Assembly (NCBI RefSeq): GCF_028610625.1
Contig: NZ_JAQQWU010000004.1
Location: forward strand, 1 to 64,000
Origin: Guptibacillus spartinae
Lineage (GTDB): Bacteria > Bacillota > Bacilli > Bacillales > Guptibacillaceae
DNA: 64,000 nucleotides
Direction: 5' to 3'
The notes under the pieces were generated by a model, which was given only the letters and a program-made list of their open reading frames with translations, ran no database searches and was not told the origin of the DNA. Made by a program: the position numbers and the translations under genes. Shown one piece after another: positions 26,434 through 34,650 of the stretch (position 1 is its first letter; each line of letters begins with the position of its first letter).

Positions 26434-26459
26434 GGGGGTCTGGCTCCTCTCTGACCCCC
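26434..26459. repeat. Palindromic repeat related to the element at 28,558
   Basis: GGGGGTC (26434-26440) and GACCCCC (26453-26459) face each other across 12 bp. The same GGGGGTC/GACCCCC ends recur at 28576-28601, on the other side of the sigma factor and hydrolase genes. Confidence 0.55.
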
Positions 26460-26582
26460 ATTGCATACATTTGTCCTTCTACAAAAGACAACGCCACTTA
26501 GACGAAATTTTTTTGTTTTCTTGACGGAATGAGCGGGCGAGAAGCGTCTATATCAGTGAAAGCTCTTGTGAGGTGAGACAGG

Positions 26583-27575
26583 TTGAAGCAATCGACTTTA
26601 GAGTGGCAAACAGAAGAAGGTTTTCGTGAGGTGATAAACAGGTATTCGAACGCGCTCTATGCCGTTTCCTATAGCGTTCTTGGGGACTACCATCTTGCCC
26701 AAGATGTAGCGCAGGAAGCGTTTATAAAATCCTACTTAAAGCGACACACCCTTGAAGATCCCGAGAAGGTAGGGAGCTGGTTAACGAGTATTGCGCGGAA
26801 TTTAAGCTTAGATTTAAAAAGAAAGCGTAAGCGAATGGTGCAGGTAATGGAGAGTGCTTTTCACGAAAAAACGCATCAGCTGCTTGAGATGAGGGATAGT
26901 GAAACAAGCGAACTTGTTTGGCTAGCGCTGTACGAATTGAAGGAAGAAACTCGAACCTCTGTTGTTCTTTACTACATGGGCGGCTATTCCATGAACGAAA
27001 TTGCTTCCATGTTAGCCTGCTCCACCTCTGCCGTTGAAAGTCGGATTCGAAGAGCTAGAACAAAGTTGAAAAAGGAGATGAGTGAGTTGGTTGAGAAAAA
27101 TTTGAAAGAACAAAATGTTGGGGAAGAATTTGAGCGGAGAGTATTCAAGGAACTGCGTCTTCGCAGTGCATTATTTGATCAAGTTGAGTTAACGAACGCG
27201 AATTTCCTGAATTCGAACTTAGCGCAGTCCATCTTTTCGGATGCCTACATGGTGGAAGCAACATTTAAAAATATGAACATGAGTGGGATTTCGTTCCGTG
27301 ATATTGATCTGAGTGATCTTAAAATTGAGGATGCGCAAATGGGTGGGGCAGTTTTTCGAAATATTGGATTGCCGCCTGAAGATCATCTCGCAGCCGGACG
27401 AAGAGAGGAGCACATGCCGCTTCTTTTTGAAAAATGTGACCTACATGGAAGCACGCTGACTGATTGTAACCTAAAAGGTGTGAAGATTGAGAAGTCAGAG
27501 ATGGAAGGCATGACGATTGACGGAGTTTCTGTGGAAGAATTGTTGAAAGTTTATAAGGAGAAAAAGAGTGAGTGA
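26583..27575 (+). CDS. ECF-like sigma factor fused to a pentapeptide-repeat domain
   Basis: A 330-residue protein. Residues about 10-170 form a sigma-70 family ECF core: region 2 with VINRYSNALYAVSYSVLGDYHLAQDVAQEAFIKSYL, and region 4 with SVVLYYMGGYSMNEIASMLACSTSAVESRIRRARTKLKKEM. Residues about 195-315 are runs of ANF, AQSIF, ADL-like pentapeptides (LTNANFLNSNL, CDLHGSTLTDCNLKG), a right-handed beta-helix predictor. No anti-sigma gene is adjacent, so the C-terminal domain may be the built-in regulator (inference). The TTG start follows GAGGTGAGA. The stop overlaps the next gene by 8 bp. Confidence 0.85.
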   Translation: MKQSTLEWQTEEGFREVINRYSNALYAVSYSVLGDYHLAQDVAQEAFIKSYLKRHTLEDPEKVGSWLTSIARNLSLDLKRKRKRMVQVMESAFHEKTHQLLEMRDSETSELVWLALYELKEETRTSVVLYYMGGYSMNEIASMLACSTSAVESRIRRARTKLKKEMSELVEKNLKEQNVGEEFERRVFKELRLRSALFDQVELTNANFLNSNLAQSIFSDAYMVEATFKNMNMSGISFRDIDLSDLKIEDAQMGGAVFRNIGLPPEDHLAAGRREEHMPLLFEKCDLHGSTLTDCNLKGVKIEKSEMEGMTIDGVSVEELLKVYKEKKSE

Positions 27576-28554
27576 GCTTAAAGTCTCAATTGAGTCTTAT
27601 CGTGGCTGTTCCTTTGAGATCGGTGAAGGCGTGGGTGCTCATCAACAAATGAAAGTCGTACAGAAGCGTTGTCAGCATTTTGTTCAGCCGATTGATATCG
27701 AGAAAGCCCGAACGGTCTATCAACGCTTTGCCCCACATCTATTGGATGAAATCGAAGGAATAAGTAAACCATTAGGAATTACGCCGAGTGATGCGCTCTC
27801 TCTATTTAGTGGGTATGATTTGCCCAAACTCGAAGGATTAGGTTGTACAGCAGTGATGAAAGAGGAAGGATATGTGAGGAATTATGATTTTGGTCCTGAC
27901 TATTATGATGGAAGATTCATTTTAAGACAGTCCTCCGAATGCTATGCAACGTGTGGTCATAGTTTATTTGGAATCGGGCTACATGAGGGGATGAATGAAC
28001 ATGGTCTTACGGCAGGACTCCATTTTGTATCAACACGCTATCATCAAAAAGGATTAATGGCAGGAATCATAGTCAGAATCGTACTCGACACATGTCGAAC
28101 GGTTGAAGAAGCCATTTCGTTAATAAACGTTTTGCCCCACGCTGACGAGTATAATTACTCTTTAACAGATCGTTCAGGCCAATCAGCGATTGTTGAAGCT
28201 GGCCCATTGGATAGCGAAGTGAAACGTAGCAAAACACTGTATTGCACCAATCATTTTCAAGTCTCTAACACCTTCAAAGCAACTGAAAACTCACTTCAAA
28301 GACTAACCTATCTAGAAAGCCATACTGTCGTTGAGTTAGCGAACTGGTTTGATGAATTTAGAAATCCGGATTCCCCGGTATTTTTCAACGATTATGGCAA
28401 CCTGTTTGGTACGCTTCATACGGTCATGATGAAGCCAAAGGAAGGAATACTTAAAACAGTGATAGCAGGTAGCGACGAGGTCATTACGGTCGATTTTAAG
28501 GAATGGCTAAATGGCGTCGCAGTAAACAATCGTTCCATTAGTGCAGCACTTTAA
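27568..28554 (+). CDS. C45-type autoproteolytic acyltransferase/hydrolase-like protein
   Basis: A 328-residue Ntn-hydrolase-like protein. GLGCTAVMKEEGYVRNYDF (about residues 89-107) resembles the maturation site of the acyl-CoA:6-aminopenicillanate acyltransferase/C45 family, where the cysteine becomes the N-terminal nucleophile, and GMNEHGLTAGLHF (about 138-150) is a further family motif. Substrates range from peptides and acyl amides to bile salts. GTG 27568 lies 7 nt after AAGGAG and inside the end of the sigma-factor gene, so the two are probably translated together. Confidence 0.72.
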   Translation: MSELKVSIESYRGCSFEIGEGVGAHQQMKVVQKRCQHFVQPIDIEKARTVYQRFAPHLLDEIEGISKPLGITPSDALSLFSGYDLPKLEGLGCTAVMKEEGYVRNYDFGPDYYDGRFILRQSSECYATCGHSLFGIGLHEGMNEHGLTAGLHFVSTRYHQKGLMAGIIVRIVLDTCRTVEEAISLINVLPHADEYNYSLTDRSGQSAIVEAGPLDSEVKRSKTLYCTNHFQVSNTFKATENSLQRLTYLESHTVVELANWFDEFRNPDSPVFFNDYGNLFGTLHTVMMKPKEGILKTVIAGSDEVITVDFKEWLNGVAVNNRSISAAL

Positions 28555-28557
28555 AGC

Positions 28558-28604
28558 AGTGGGGGTCAAATCAGTGGGGGTCAGGTACGTACCTGACCCC
28601 CCAC
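28558..28604. repeat. Palindromic repeat with duplicated left end
   Basis: GGGGGTCAGGTAC (28576-28588) and GTACCTGACCCCC (28589-28601) form a perfect 26-bp palindrome. A partial extra copy of its left end (CAGTGGGGGTCA) lies just before it at 28557-28568. It starts within 10 bp of the hydrolase stop. Confidence 0.75.
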
Positions 28605-28636
28605 GGCTCTTTGTCAGTCTATCATTTATTTAATCC

Positions 28637-28984
28637 TTACTTCCAATTCGTTACTTTATCTGTATCTGTTACAAACATGAAAATCTTACCTTTATCCATT
28701 TCTTCTTCATAACGCTCAGATTCTTCTTTTGAGAATCCGATTTCCTGCATCTTGCTGCGCAGTTCGTCACCTTTTTTACTAAAGACGTTCTTCAGGCTGC
28801 TAATTCCCATTTCTTTTTTGCCGATCGTGTTTGCATCAACGCCGTCTGCAACGCGCTCTGTGCGGTCGTCATCATGGGAAAGGACGTAGATGTCATCTTT
28901 TGAGACGCCGATATTGCTTAGCTCCTCGATATCACTTTTTAGTTTCTCATCATTTTGATATTCACGTACAACTGGTCTACTCAC
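28637..28984 (-). CDS. General stress protein, YflT-like
   Basis: A 115-residue soluble acidic protein. RPVVREYQNDEKLKSDIEEL and VSKDDIYVLSHDDDRTERVA are typical of the YflT/general stress 17M-like fold, and the C-terminal half is helical and ends in IFMFVTDTD. In B. subtilis such genes belong to the sigma-B regulon; I do not see a convincing sigma-B promoter here. GTG 28984 is chosen because GGAGGC lies 6 nt before it; the longer reading from 29044 has no ribosome site. Confidence 0.7.
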   Translation of the reverse strand: MSRPVVREYQNDEKLKSDIEELSNIGVSKDDIYVLSHDDDRTERVADGVDANTIGKKEMGISSLKNVFSKKGDELRSKMQEIGFSKEESERYEEEMDKGKIFMFVTDTDKVTNWK

Positions 28985-29181
28985 AATATTGCCTCCTTCA
29001 AAGATTAAAATCCTGTTTTTTTTGATCACAGAAGTACTATTCACGCTTTATGAATGATCTAAACGAGAAATTTGCACATCAATGTGCTGCTTTTTTCACA
29101 CATTGTCAGGCATAATAAGTTCAAGTGGAGGAATGAGAGGGTATAGAAAGAATAGAAACATGATAACAGGAGGCGATTGAC

Positions 29182-29562
29182 GTGAGTTCAGAACAATTAG
29201 GTGTAAAAGAAGGGAAGCTTGCTCCCTGTCCAGATAAACCAAACTGCGTATTGAGTCAAAGCAATGACGAAAAGCACGGCATGGACCCGATCCCGTATAA
29301 AGGTACGGCTGAAGAGGCTCTCGCTAAATTAAAAACGATACTAACGAATCGGAAACGAACAGAAATTGTCGAAGAGGGAGCGCACTATCTACGAGCAGAG
29401 GAGAAGTCAAAGCTGTTTAAATTTGTGGATGATATTGAATTTTACATTGATACCGCAAGCCAAGTGGTGCATTTTCGGTCCGCCTCTCGTACTGGGTATT
29501 CGGATATGGGCGTTAATAAAAAGCGAATGAATGAGATGAAAGAAGAGTTTCAGAAAGCATAA
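29182..29562 (+). CDS. DUF1499 domain protein
   Basis: A 126-residue soluble protein with LAPCPDKPNCVLSQ (residues about 12-25) and VDDIEFYIDTASQVVHFRSASRTGYSDMGVN (in the C-terminal half), the DUF1499 signature. Function unknown. GTG 29182 follows GGAGGCG. Its stop codon lies inside the hairpin shared with the convergent terC gene. Confidence 0.8.
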   Translation: MSSEQLGVKEGKLAPCPDKPNCVLSQSNDEKHGMDPIPYKGTAEEALAKLKTILTNRKRTEIVEEGAHYLRAEEKSKLFKFVDDIEFYIDTASQVVHFRSASRTGYSDMGVNKKRMNEMKEEFQKA

Positions 29563-29603
29563 CGAAGAACAGGTGCCTTGATTGGCACCTGTTCTTCGTT
29601 ATG
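29558..29603. terminator. 20-bp perfect stem holding both convergent stop codons
   Basis: 29558-29577 is the exact reverse complement of 29584-29603, around a 6-nt loop. The TAA of the DUF1499 gene (29560-29562) and the TAA of terC (29599-29601) occupy mirror positions in the two arms. No T tract follows on either strand. Confidence 0.75.
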
Positions 29604-30423
29604 AAAAATCATTCGCTTCATCATTTTCCTCTTCAAGCATATCTTCGTTCTCGTCTTCTCGTTCTGTTTCCTTTCGTTCTGAAGATAAAAACCACCCGCC
29701 AAGGGCAATGGCAACAAGGACGCCCCAGAACGTGATTTTCCACGCAGGTTCTTTCGGAAAATCTTCTGCCAGGATGCCGAGGTTTGGATGCGCAAGAGTG
29801 TAAATGGCAAGCTTCACCCCAACCCAACCAACGATAACGAATGCAGCCGTTTCTAAACCAGGCTTACGATGGAGAAGCTTCACAAAATAATTAGCTGCAA
29901 AACGCATGATGATTAGCCCAACGATTCCCCCTGTTAGGATGACAAGGAATTGTCCGCCATCCATTCCCCCGATTTTCGGTAATGTTGTATTCGGGAGCGT
30001 TAGCGCTAACGCAACAGCGGCTAATATTGAATCGACCGCAAACGCAATATCAGCAAGCTCAACTTTTAAAACAGTTGTCCAAAAACCAGCCCCTTGCTGT
30101 GGCTCTTTTTCCTTTTTGCTTTCTTTACGATCGCTAAGGAAAAACTTCTTCACTAGATGATTTAAACTAAGAAACAGCAGGTAAATAGCCCCAATCGCCT
30201 GAACCTGCCAAATATCGACGAGAAAGGAAATGATAAAGAGAGATCCAAAGCGAAAAACAAAGGCTCCGCCAAGTCCATAAAACAACGCTTTTTTACGTTT
30301 TTGTGGGTCAAGGTGCTTTACCATAATGGCCATGACGAGCGCGTTATCTGCAGCTAGCACCCCTTCAAGACCGATTAATACGAGAAGCACCCAACCATAT
30401 TCCAGTAAAAGACCAACATCCAT
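29599..30423 (-). CDS. TerC-family membrane protein (MeeF/YceF-like)
   Basis: A 274-residue protein with about seven helices. GLEGVLAADNALVMAIMVKHL (about 19-39) and VELADIAFAVDSILAAVAL (about 125-145) carry the paired acidic/Asn motifs of TerC proteins. B. subtilis TerC proteins are implicated in Mn2+ export to extracytoplasmic enzymes. The C-terminus is a strongly acidic cytosolic tail (EREDENEDMLEEENDEAND). AAAGGAGAG precedes the ATG. I found no manganese riboswitch in the upstream region. Confidence 0.85.
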   Translation of the reverse strand: MDVGLLLEYGWVLLVLIGLEGVLAADNALVMAIMVKHLDPQKRKKALFYGLGGAFVFRFGSLFIISFLVDIWQVQAIGAIYLLFLSLNHLVKKFFLSDRKESKKEKEPQQGAGFWTTVLKVELADIAFAVDSILAAVALALTLPNTTLPKIGGMDGGQFLVILTGGIVGLIIMRFAANYFVKLLHRKPGLETAAFVIVGWVGVKLAIYTLAHPNLGILAEDFPKEPAWKITFWGVLVAIALGGWFLSSERKETEREDENEDMLEEENDEANDFS

Positions 30424-30575
30424 GGTTATCTCTCCTTTACCTTCTTATTAGTATTCCCATACGGACAGGACCATACTAGAAAATACATGCTTCAAAAGGG
30501 AGTTCTATCCTGAAATAGGTGATTCGTTTTGATTTGAACGAAAAATGGGTTAAGGTAAGAAGTGGAGGTGGAAGG

Positions 30576-31097
30576 ATGCGTTTAGAAAATAAGAAAGTCA
30601 TTAGTCTCGTTCATCATGAATTTGAAGATCTCGAGCTCACATACCCTTACTATCGTTTAATTGAAGAAGGCGCAACGGTTCATTACGTTGGGGAAAAAGC
30701 AGGAGAAAAATATGTTGGGAAATACGGCGTGCCAGTCGTTTCCGATTATGCTTATGAAGACATTAATCCTGCTGATTACGATGCGATTCTTGTACCGGGT
30801 GGATGGGCGCCCGACAAAATTCGTCGTTTCCCTGAAGTGCTGAAAATGGTCCAGCATATGGAAGAAAACAAAAAACCAATCGGTCAGATTTGCCACGCCG
30901 GATGGGTGCTGATTTCTGCGAAAGTGCTAGAAGGAAAGAAAGTAACGAGCACGCCTGGAATCCGTGATGACATGGAAAATGCCGGGGCTACTTGGATTGA
31001 TGAACCCGTTGTTGTTGACGGACATCTCGTATCTGCTCGTCGGCCACCGGATCTTCCACAGTACGGAAAAGCTTTTGCTGATGTGTTGGCAAAATAG
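30576..31097 (+). CDS. DJ-1/PfpI family protein
   Basis: A 173-residue type 1 glutamine amidotransferase-like protein. The nucleophile elbow is IGQICHAGWVLISA (Cys106, followed by His107), with PADYDAILVPGGWAPD before it (about 65-80), as in PfpI-type proteases/deglycases. ATG 30576 follows GGAGGTGGAAGG; the longer reading from 30519 adds a non-family N-terminus. Probably a protein-repair or stress enzyme. Confidence 0.85.
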   Translation: MRLENKKVISLVHHEFEDLELTYPYYRLIEEGATVHYVGEKAGEKYVGKYGVPVVSDYAYEDINPADYDAILVPGGWAPDKIRRFPEVLKMVQHMEENKKPIGQICHAGWVLISAKVLEGKKVTSTPGIRDDMENAGATWIDEPVVVDGHLVSARRPPDLPQYGKAFADVLAK

Positions 31098-31100
31098 CCT

Positions 31101-31136
31101 AAAAAAAGCGCTCTCCTCAATGAGGAGCGCGCTTTT
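31101..31136. terminator. Bidirectional terminator between DJ-1 and carbonic anhydrase genes
   Basis: AAAAGCGC-TCTCCTC pairs with GAGGAG-GCGCTTTT (one bulge) around AAT. A and T runs flank it, so both convergent genes can end here. Confidence 0.85.
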
Positions 31137-31140
31137 AATG

Positions 31141-31689
31141 TTATTCTGTTACTTGATCTAGTTTTCCAGTCGCAGGATCAATCACAAGTCCATGAACCGG
31201 TAGATCTTTTGGAAGAAGAGGATGATTTTGAATCATCGAAACGCTATCGCGTACGCCATCTTGTACAGTGGTAAATCCTTGGAGCCAAGAATGAAGATCG
31301 ATTCCAACGTGTTTCATGGAAGCAACCACTTCTTTTGTGACGCTATCTTCTATTTTATGAAGAAGCTCATCCGGATTGACTTTCCCCATGCCACAATCGT
31401 GGTGGCCAATAACCCATACTTCTTCAGCTTGAAGTTCGTACACCGCTACGACGATACTGCGCATAATACTTCCGAATGGGTGACTGACAACGGCGCCGGC
31501 GTTTTTAACAATTTTCACATCACCATTTTTTAAATTCATCGCGCGTGGAAGAAGTTCAACAAGACGTGTATCCATGCAGGAAAGAATGACGATTTTTTTA
31601 TCTGGAAGGCCAGTGGTTTCAAAAGGAACATACTCCTTGTTTTTCACAAATTCCTCATTAAATTTCAGAGCTTCTTGAAGAGTATCCAT
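31141..31689 (-). CDS. Beta-class carbonic anhydrase
   Basis: A 182-residue zinc enzyme interconverting CO2 and bicarbonate. Zinc ligands Cys38, His96 and Cys99 and the Asp40/Arg42 dyad are visible in ILSCMDTRL and VWVIGHHDCGMG. The length fits the small bacterial type (YtiB-like). GAAGGAG precedes the ATG. Single gene. Confidence 0.9.
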   Translation of the reverse strand: MDTLQEALKFNEEFVKNKEYVPFETTGLPDKKIVILSCMDTRLVELLPRAMNLKNGDVKIVKNAGAVVSHPFGSIMRSIVVAVYELQAEEVWVIGHHDCGMGKVNPDELLHKIEDSVTKEVVASMKHVGIDLHSWLQGFTTVQDGVRDSVSMIQNHPLLPKDLPVHGLVIDPATGKLDQVTE

Positions 31690-31781
31690 TGTTTAATCTC
31701 CTTCTCATTTAATTTTTTTCATTTGGTTTGTAGTTTGGTACACTAGGGACAAAAGATCCTTCACTAAAGGAGTTAACTGAA

Positions 31782-32075
31782 ATGAAAGATATCCCAATTG
31801 ATCAGCTGATTCAGCAAATGAATGCACGAATGAAGCAGCTTACGTATAATGTTGAAGAAAATGATGCCGACGTTGACGGCATTCGGGAAGAGCTAATAGC
31901 CATTAAAACCTATTGCGACATGCTACTTCAGGCATCAGGAAGCAGTCGATCGAAGCCCATAGCCCCATCAGCCAGGCCGCTTCAACAACCGGTGGCAGCT
32001 CCCGTTCAACAATCTCTGTCTTCCAAACCGATGAAAGACGATGATGCGAACGAAGATTCCATTTTTGACTTTTAA
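31782..32075 (+). CDS. YwdI/DUF5327-family protein
   Basis: A 97-residue protein: a helical N-terminus (IPIDQLIQQMNARMKQL... up to YCDMLLQASG, residues 4-50), a Pro/Ser/Gln-rich linker, and an acidic end with SIFDF. This matches the YwdI family of Bacillaceae, of unknown function. AAAGGAG precedes the ATG. Confidence 0.7.
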   Translation: MKDIPIDQLIQQMNARMKQLTYNVEENDADVDGIREELIAIKTYCDMLLQASGSSRSKPIAPSARPLQQPVAAPVQQSLSSKPMKDDDANEDSIFDF

Positions 32076-32080
32076 CAAAG

Positions 32081-32100
32081 AGCCGCAGGGGCGGCTTTTT
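32081..32100 (+). terminator. Terminator of the ywdI-like gene
   Basis: AGCCGC and GCGGCT pair around AGGG, followed by five T. Confidence 0.85.
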
Positions 32101-32111
32101 GTATGCCGTTT

Positions 32112-32624
32112 TTACACGCCAAACGCTTTCGGATAAACCACTTCTCCGCTAATCTCTTTCAGCGCGTCTTCTTTAAGTTCTTTCACCATGAAGGCATCTC
32201 CTGCATCAAATGGGCCAGAAAGGTTTTGCTCAGAAGCAGGAACGAAACCGAATCGCGGGTAAAAGTCTTTGTGACCCAGGACCACGACGTGTCGATAGCC
32301 AAGCGAAGTCGCTCTCATCATGCCATCTTTGATCAACATACTCCCAATGCCTTCTCCCTGTAATTCGGGAACAACTGCGACAGGAGCTAGCGCAAGAGAA
32401 GTAAGGTTTTCTTTTTCTGTTGAAATGGTGATTTCACTTAAAAGAATGTAACCGACTGGATCACGTCGATTATGTAGCGCCACAAGAGAGAGTTCAGGGA
32501 CAAAGTGGTCAGACTTCCGAATCTCTTTAACCAGCGTAACCTCATCTTCTCCACCAAACGCTTTTTGTAAAATGGTTAAGATTTCCTCATGATCCTGTGC
32601 CTTCTCTTCACGAACTTCAATCAT
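32112..32624 (-). CDS. GNAT-family N-acetyltransferase
   Basis: A 170-residue acetyltransferase of the YhbS-like (COG3153) type. Acetyl-CoA loop: LAPVAVVPELQGEGIGSMLIKDGM (about 79-102, Q/RxxGxG/A as QGEGIG). VVVLGHKDFYPRFGFVPA (about 115-132) is characteristic of this subgroup. Substrate unknown. GGAGATGGAAGC precedes the ATG. Confidence 0.85.
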   Translation of the reverse strand: MIEVREEKAQDHEEILTILQKAFGGEDEVTLVKEIRKSDHFVPELSLVALHNRRDPVGYILLSEITISTEKENLTSLALAPVAVVPELQGEGIGSMLIKDGMMRATSLGYRHVVVLGHKDFYPRFGFVPASEQNLSGPFDAGDAFMVKELKEDALKEISGEVVYPKAFGV

Positions 32625-32737
32625 GCTTCCATCTCCTTCTCCCTATCTATTTTTTCAAAAATGAAAATAAAAAGCAACAAAATAGCCGTTTCAGTATTCT
32701 CCCACTATTTCCCGGGTAACCAATTCGGCTAGCACAC

Positions 32738-32769
32738 TAAAAAAAGCCCTCGAACGAATCGAGGGCTTT
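32738..32769 (-). terminator. Terminator of the aldehyde dehydrogenase gene
   Basis: AAAGCCCTCG pairs perfectly with CGAGGGCTTT around a 7-nt loop. An A run upstream becomes the T tract on the minus strand. Confidence 0.88.
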
Positions 32770-32776
32770 CAACTAT

Positions 32777-34234
32777 TTATTGGAAAAATGGATACTGACG
32801 ACGTTCTTGTTGAACGGAAATCCATTTCACCATTGTAAATTTATCGAGTGCCCATTCGCCACCAAAGCGGCCAAGACCAGACTCTTTTTCCCCGCCAAAG
32901 GCCATGTGTGCTTCATCGTTTACTGGCTGGTCATTAATGTGGACCATGCCTGTTTCGATTTGCTGAGCAACCTGTACTCCGCGGTTTAAGTCGCGAGAGT
33001 GAACGGAGCCACTAAGCCCATAAGGAGAGCCATTTGCAATTTCGATTGCTTCTTCTACTGTGCTAAATTTAATGATTGGGGCAACAGCACCGAAAATTTC
33101 GTCTTTTGCAATCGGCATGTCGTTCGTCACATTCGTTAAGATAACCGGATGCATGACGTTTCCTTCCACTTCGCCGCCGAAAATTTTCTCAGCACCTTGC
33201 TCAAGTGAAGCGTTAAGTGATTCTTGAATACGTTCAACAGCATCTTTATTGATCAATGGACCAACGGCTGTTTTCGCGTCAGATGGATCGCCAACTTGAA
33301 GGGAAGCCACTTTTTCTTTAAATGCTTCCACAAATTTATCGTGAATGCTTTCATGCACGATAATGCGGTTAATCGCCATACAAATTTGACCTTGGTGCAA
33401 GAATTTACCGAACGCCGCTGATTCAGCTGCCTGATCGATATCCGCATCATCAAGCACGATAAACACGTTGTTACCGCCGAGCTCGAGCGCTGTTTCTTTA
33501 ATGTTCTTACCGGCAAGCTCGCCGATATGCTGGCCAACTTCGGTTGAACCTGTAAAGGAAATCAATTTTGGAATTGGGTGCGTGACGAACGCATCGCCAA
33601 TTTCAGAACCGCGTCCGGCTACGACGTTAAGGACGCCTTTCGGAAGTCCTGCTTCTTCAAATAGCTCAGCGATGAGGAACCCTGCTGTGACAGGCGTTTC
33701 AGATGCTGGTTTTAGAACGACCGTGTTACCAGTTGCGATAGCAGGTGCAACCGAACGCATGGAAAGGTGAAGTGGAAAGTTCCACGGTCCGATCACGCCG
33801 ATGACACCTTTTGCACTTTTATAAATGCGGTTTTCTTTCCCTGGCGTATCAGAAGGCGCAATTTGTCCTTTCATGCGATAAGGGAACGATGCCGATTCTT
33901 TTACAACACGAGTGGCGGCGGCCCATTCAACATTTGCTTTAATTTTCGTGCTACCTGATTCTTTCACAAGCCAATCGATGATTTCTTCTTTTCGTTCGGT
34001 CATAAGCGCCGCTACTTTATCAAGAATTTGCTGACGCTTGCCTGGCGTTGTTTGTGCCCAGGATTTTTGTGCTTCTTTTGCCGTTTTGTAAGCTTTATCA
34101 AGATCTTCTTCCGATGCAGAGTTTAATGTAAAAATTTCCTCGCCGGAAAATGGATTATAATTTGTTACAGTTTTGTCACTAGAACCTTTAACCCATTCAC
34201 CGTTAATAAATTGCTTCGTATATGTGTTAGCCAT
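32777..34234 (-). CDS. Aldehyde dehydrogenase family protein (YfmT-like)
   Basis: A 485-residue NAD(P)+-dependent aldehyde dehydrogenase. VIGPWNFPLHLS (about 147-158) and FTGSTEVGQHIGELAGKN (about 220-237) form the cofactor site; catalytic Glu is in LELGGNN (about 247) and the nucleophile Cys in HQGQICMAINR (about 281). Length equals B. subtilis YfmT, described as a benzaldehyde/vanillin dehydrogenase, so an aromatic aldehyde is possible (inference). AAAGGAGGATG precedes the ATG. Confidence 0.88.
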   Translation of the reverse strand: MANTYTKQFINGEWVKGSSDKTVTNYNPFSGEEIFTLNSASEEDLDKAYKTAKEAQKSWAQTTPGKRQQILDKVAALMTERKEEIIDWLVKESGSTKIKANVEWAAATRVVKESASFPYRMKGQIAPSDTPGKENRIYKSAKGVIGVIGPWNFPLHLSMRSVAPAIATGNTVVLKPASETPVTAGFLIAELFEEAGLPKGVLNVVAGRGSEIGDAFVTHPIPKLISFTGSTEVGQHIGELAGKNIKETALELGGNNVFIVLDDADIDQAAESAAFGKFLHQGQICMAINRIIVHESIHDKFVEAFKEKVASLQVGDPSDAKTAVGPLINKDAVERIQESLNASLEQGAEKIFGGEVEGNVMHPVILTNVTNDMPIAKDEIFGAVAPIIKFSTVEEAIEIANGSPYGLSGSVHSRDLNRGVQVAQQIETGMVHINDQPVNDEAHMAFGGEKESGLGRFGGEWALDKFTMVKWISVQQERRQYPFFQ

Positions 34235-34380
34235 GAGTCATCCTCCTTTAGTGTACGTTAAAGAAGGTTCCCGATCGTTCAAAGGATTAAACACACTTTC
34301 GCACATGCATGTTTTTCCAACATAAAATCGGAAAGGAAGGACAAATTGATAGTAATCCCTAAAGAAAGGAGGGAGACAGA

Positions 34381-34650
34381 ATGCCGGAACCAATCCCGTT
34401 TTTTAATCAAGAGCAAGAGATGAAAAATGCACATACGTATAACGTTTATGTGAATGACGATTATGTGGGCAATAAAATTTTGTTCTCTCAGTGTGAAAAG
34501 ATTGAAGATCTGAGCGACTATTTAAATAGTAAAGGCTTTTACAATTTCCAAGCTGAGGCGGAAGGCGATCACTATCACCTGCAGCTGACGGAACAGGATC
34601 AGGGAGAAGTTGTGAAGGATGAGCTCCACAGCTATCTCCGATTGCATTAG
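34381..34650 (+). CDS. Small hypothetical protein
   Basis: An 89-residue acidic soluble protein with YNVYVNDDYVGNKILFSQCEKIEDLSDYLN, not recognised. AAAGGAGGGAGACAG is an excellent ribosome site. Its stop codon overlaps that of pxpC on the other strand (34647-34650), with no terminator between them. Confidence 0.6.
   Translation: MPEPIPFFNQEQEMKNAHTYNVYVNDDYVGNKILFSQCEKIEDLSDYLNSKGFYNFQAEAEGDHYHLQLTEQDQGEVVKDELHSYLRLH

Noticed and set aside
26521-26554. TTGACG...TATATC as a sigma-A promoter, or CGTC as an ECF-type -10, before the sigma-pentapeptide gene
   Set aside because: The sigma-A spacer would be 22 nt, and no AAC-type ECF -35 sits at the right distance. Not strong enough to annotate.
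30424-30575. yybP-ykoY manganese riboswitch before terC
   Set aside because: I looked because TerC genes often have one, but the short upstream sequence lacks the conserved three-way junction elements.
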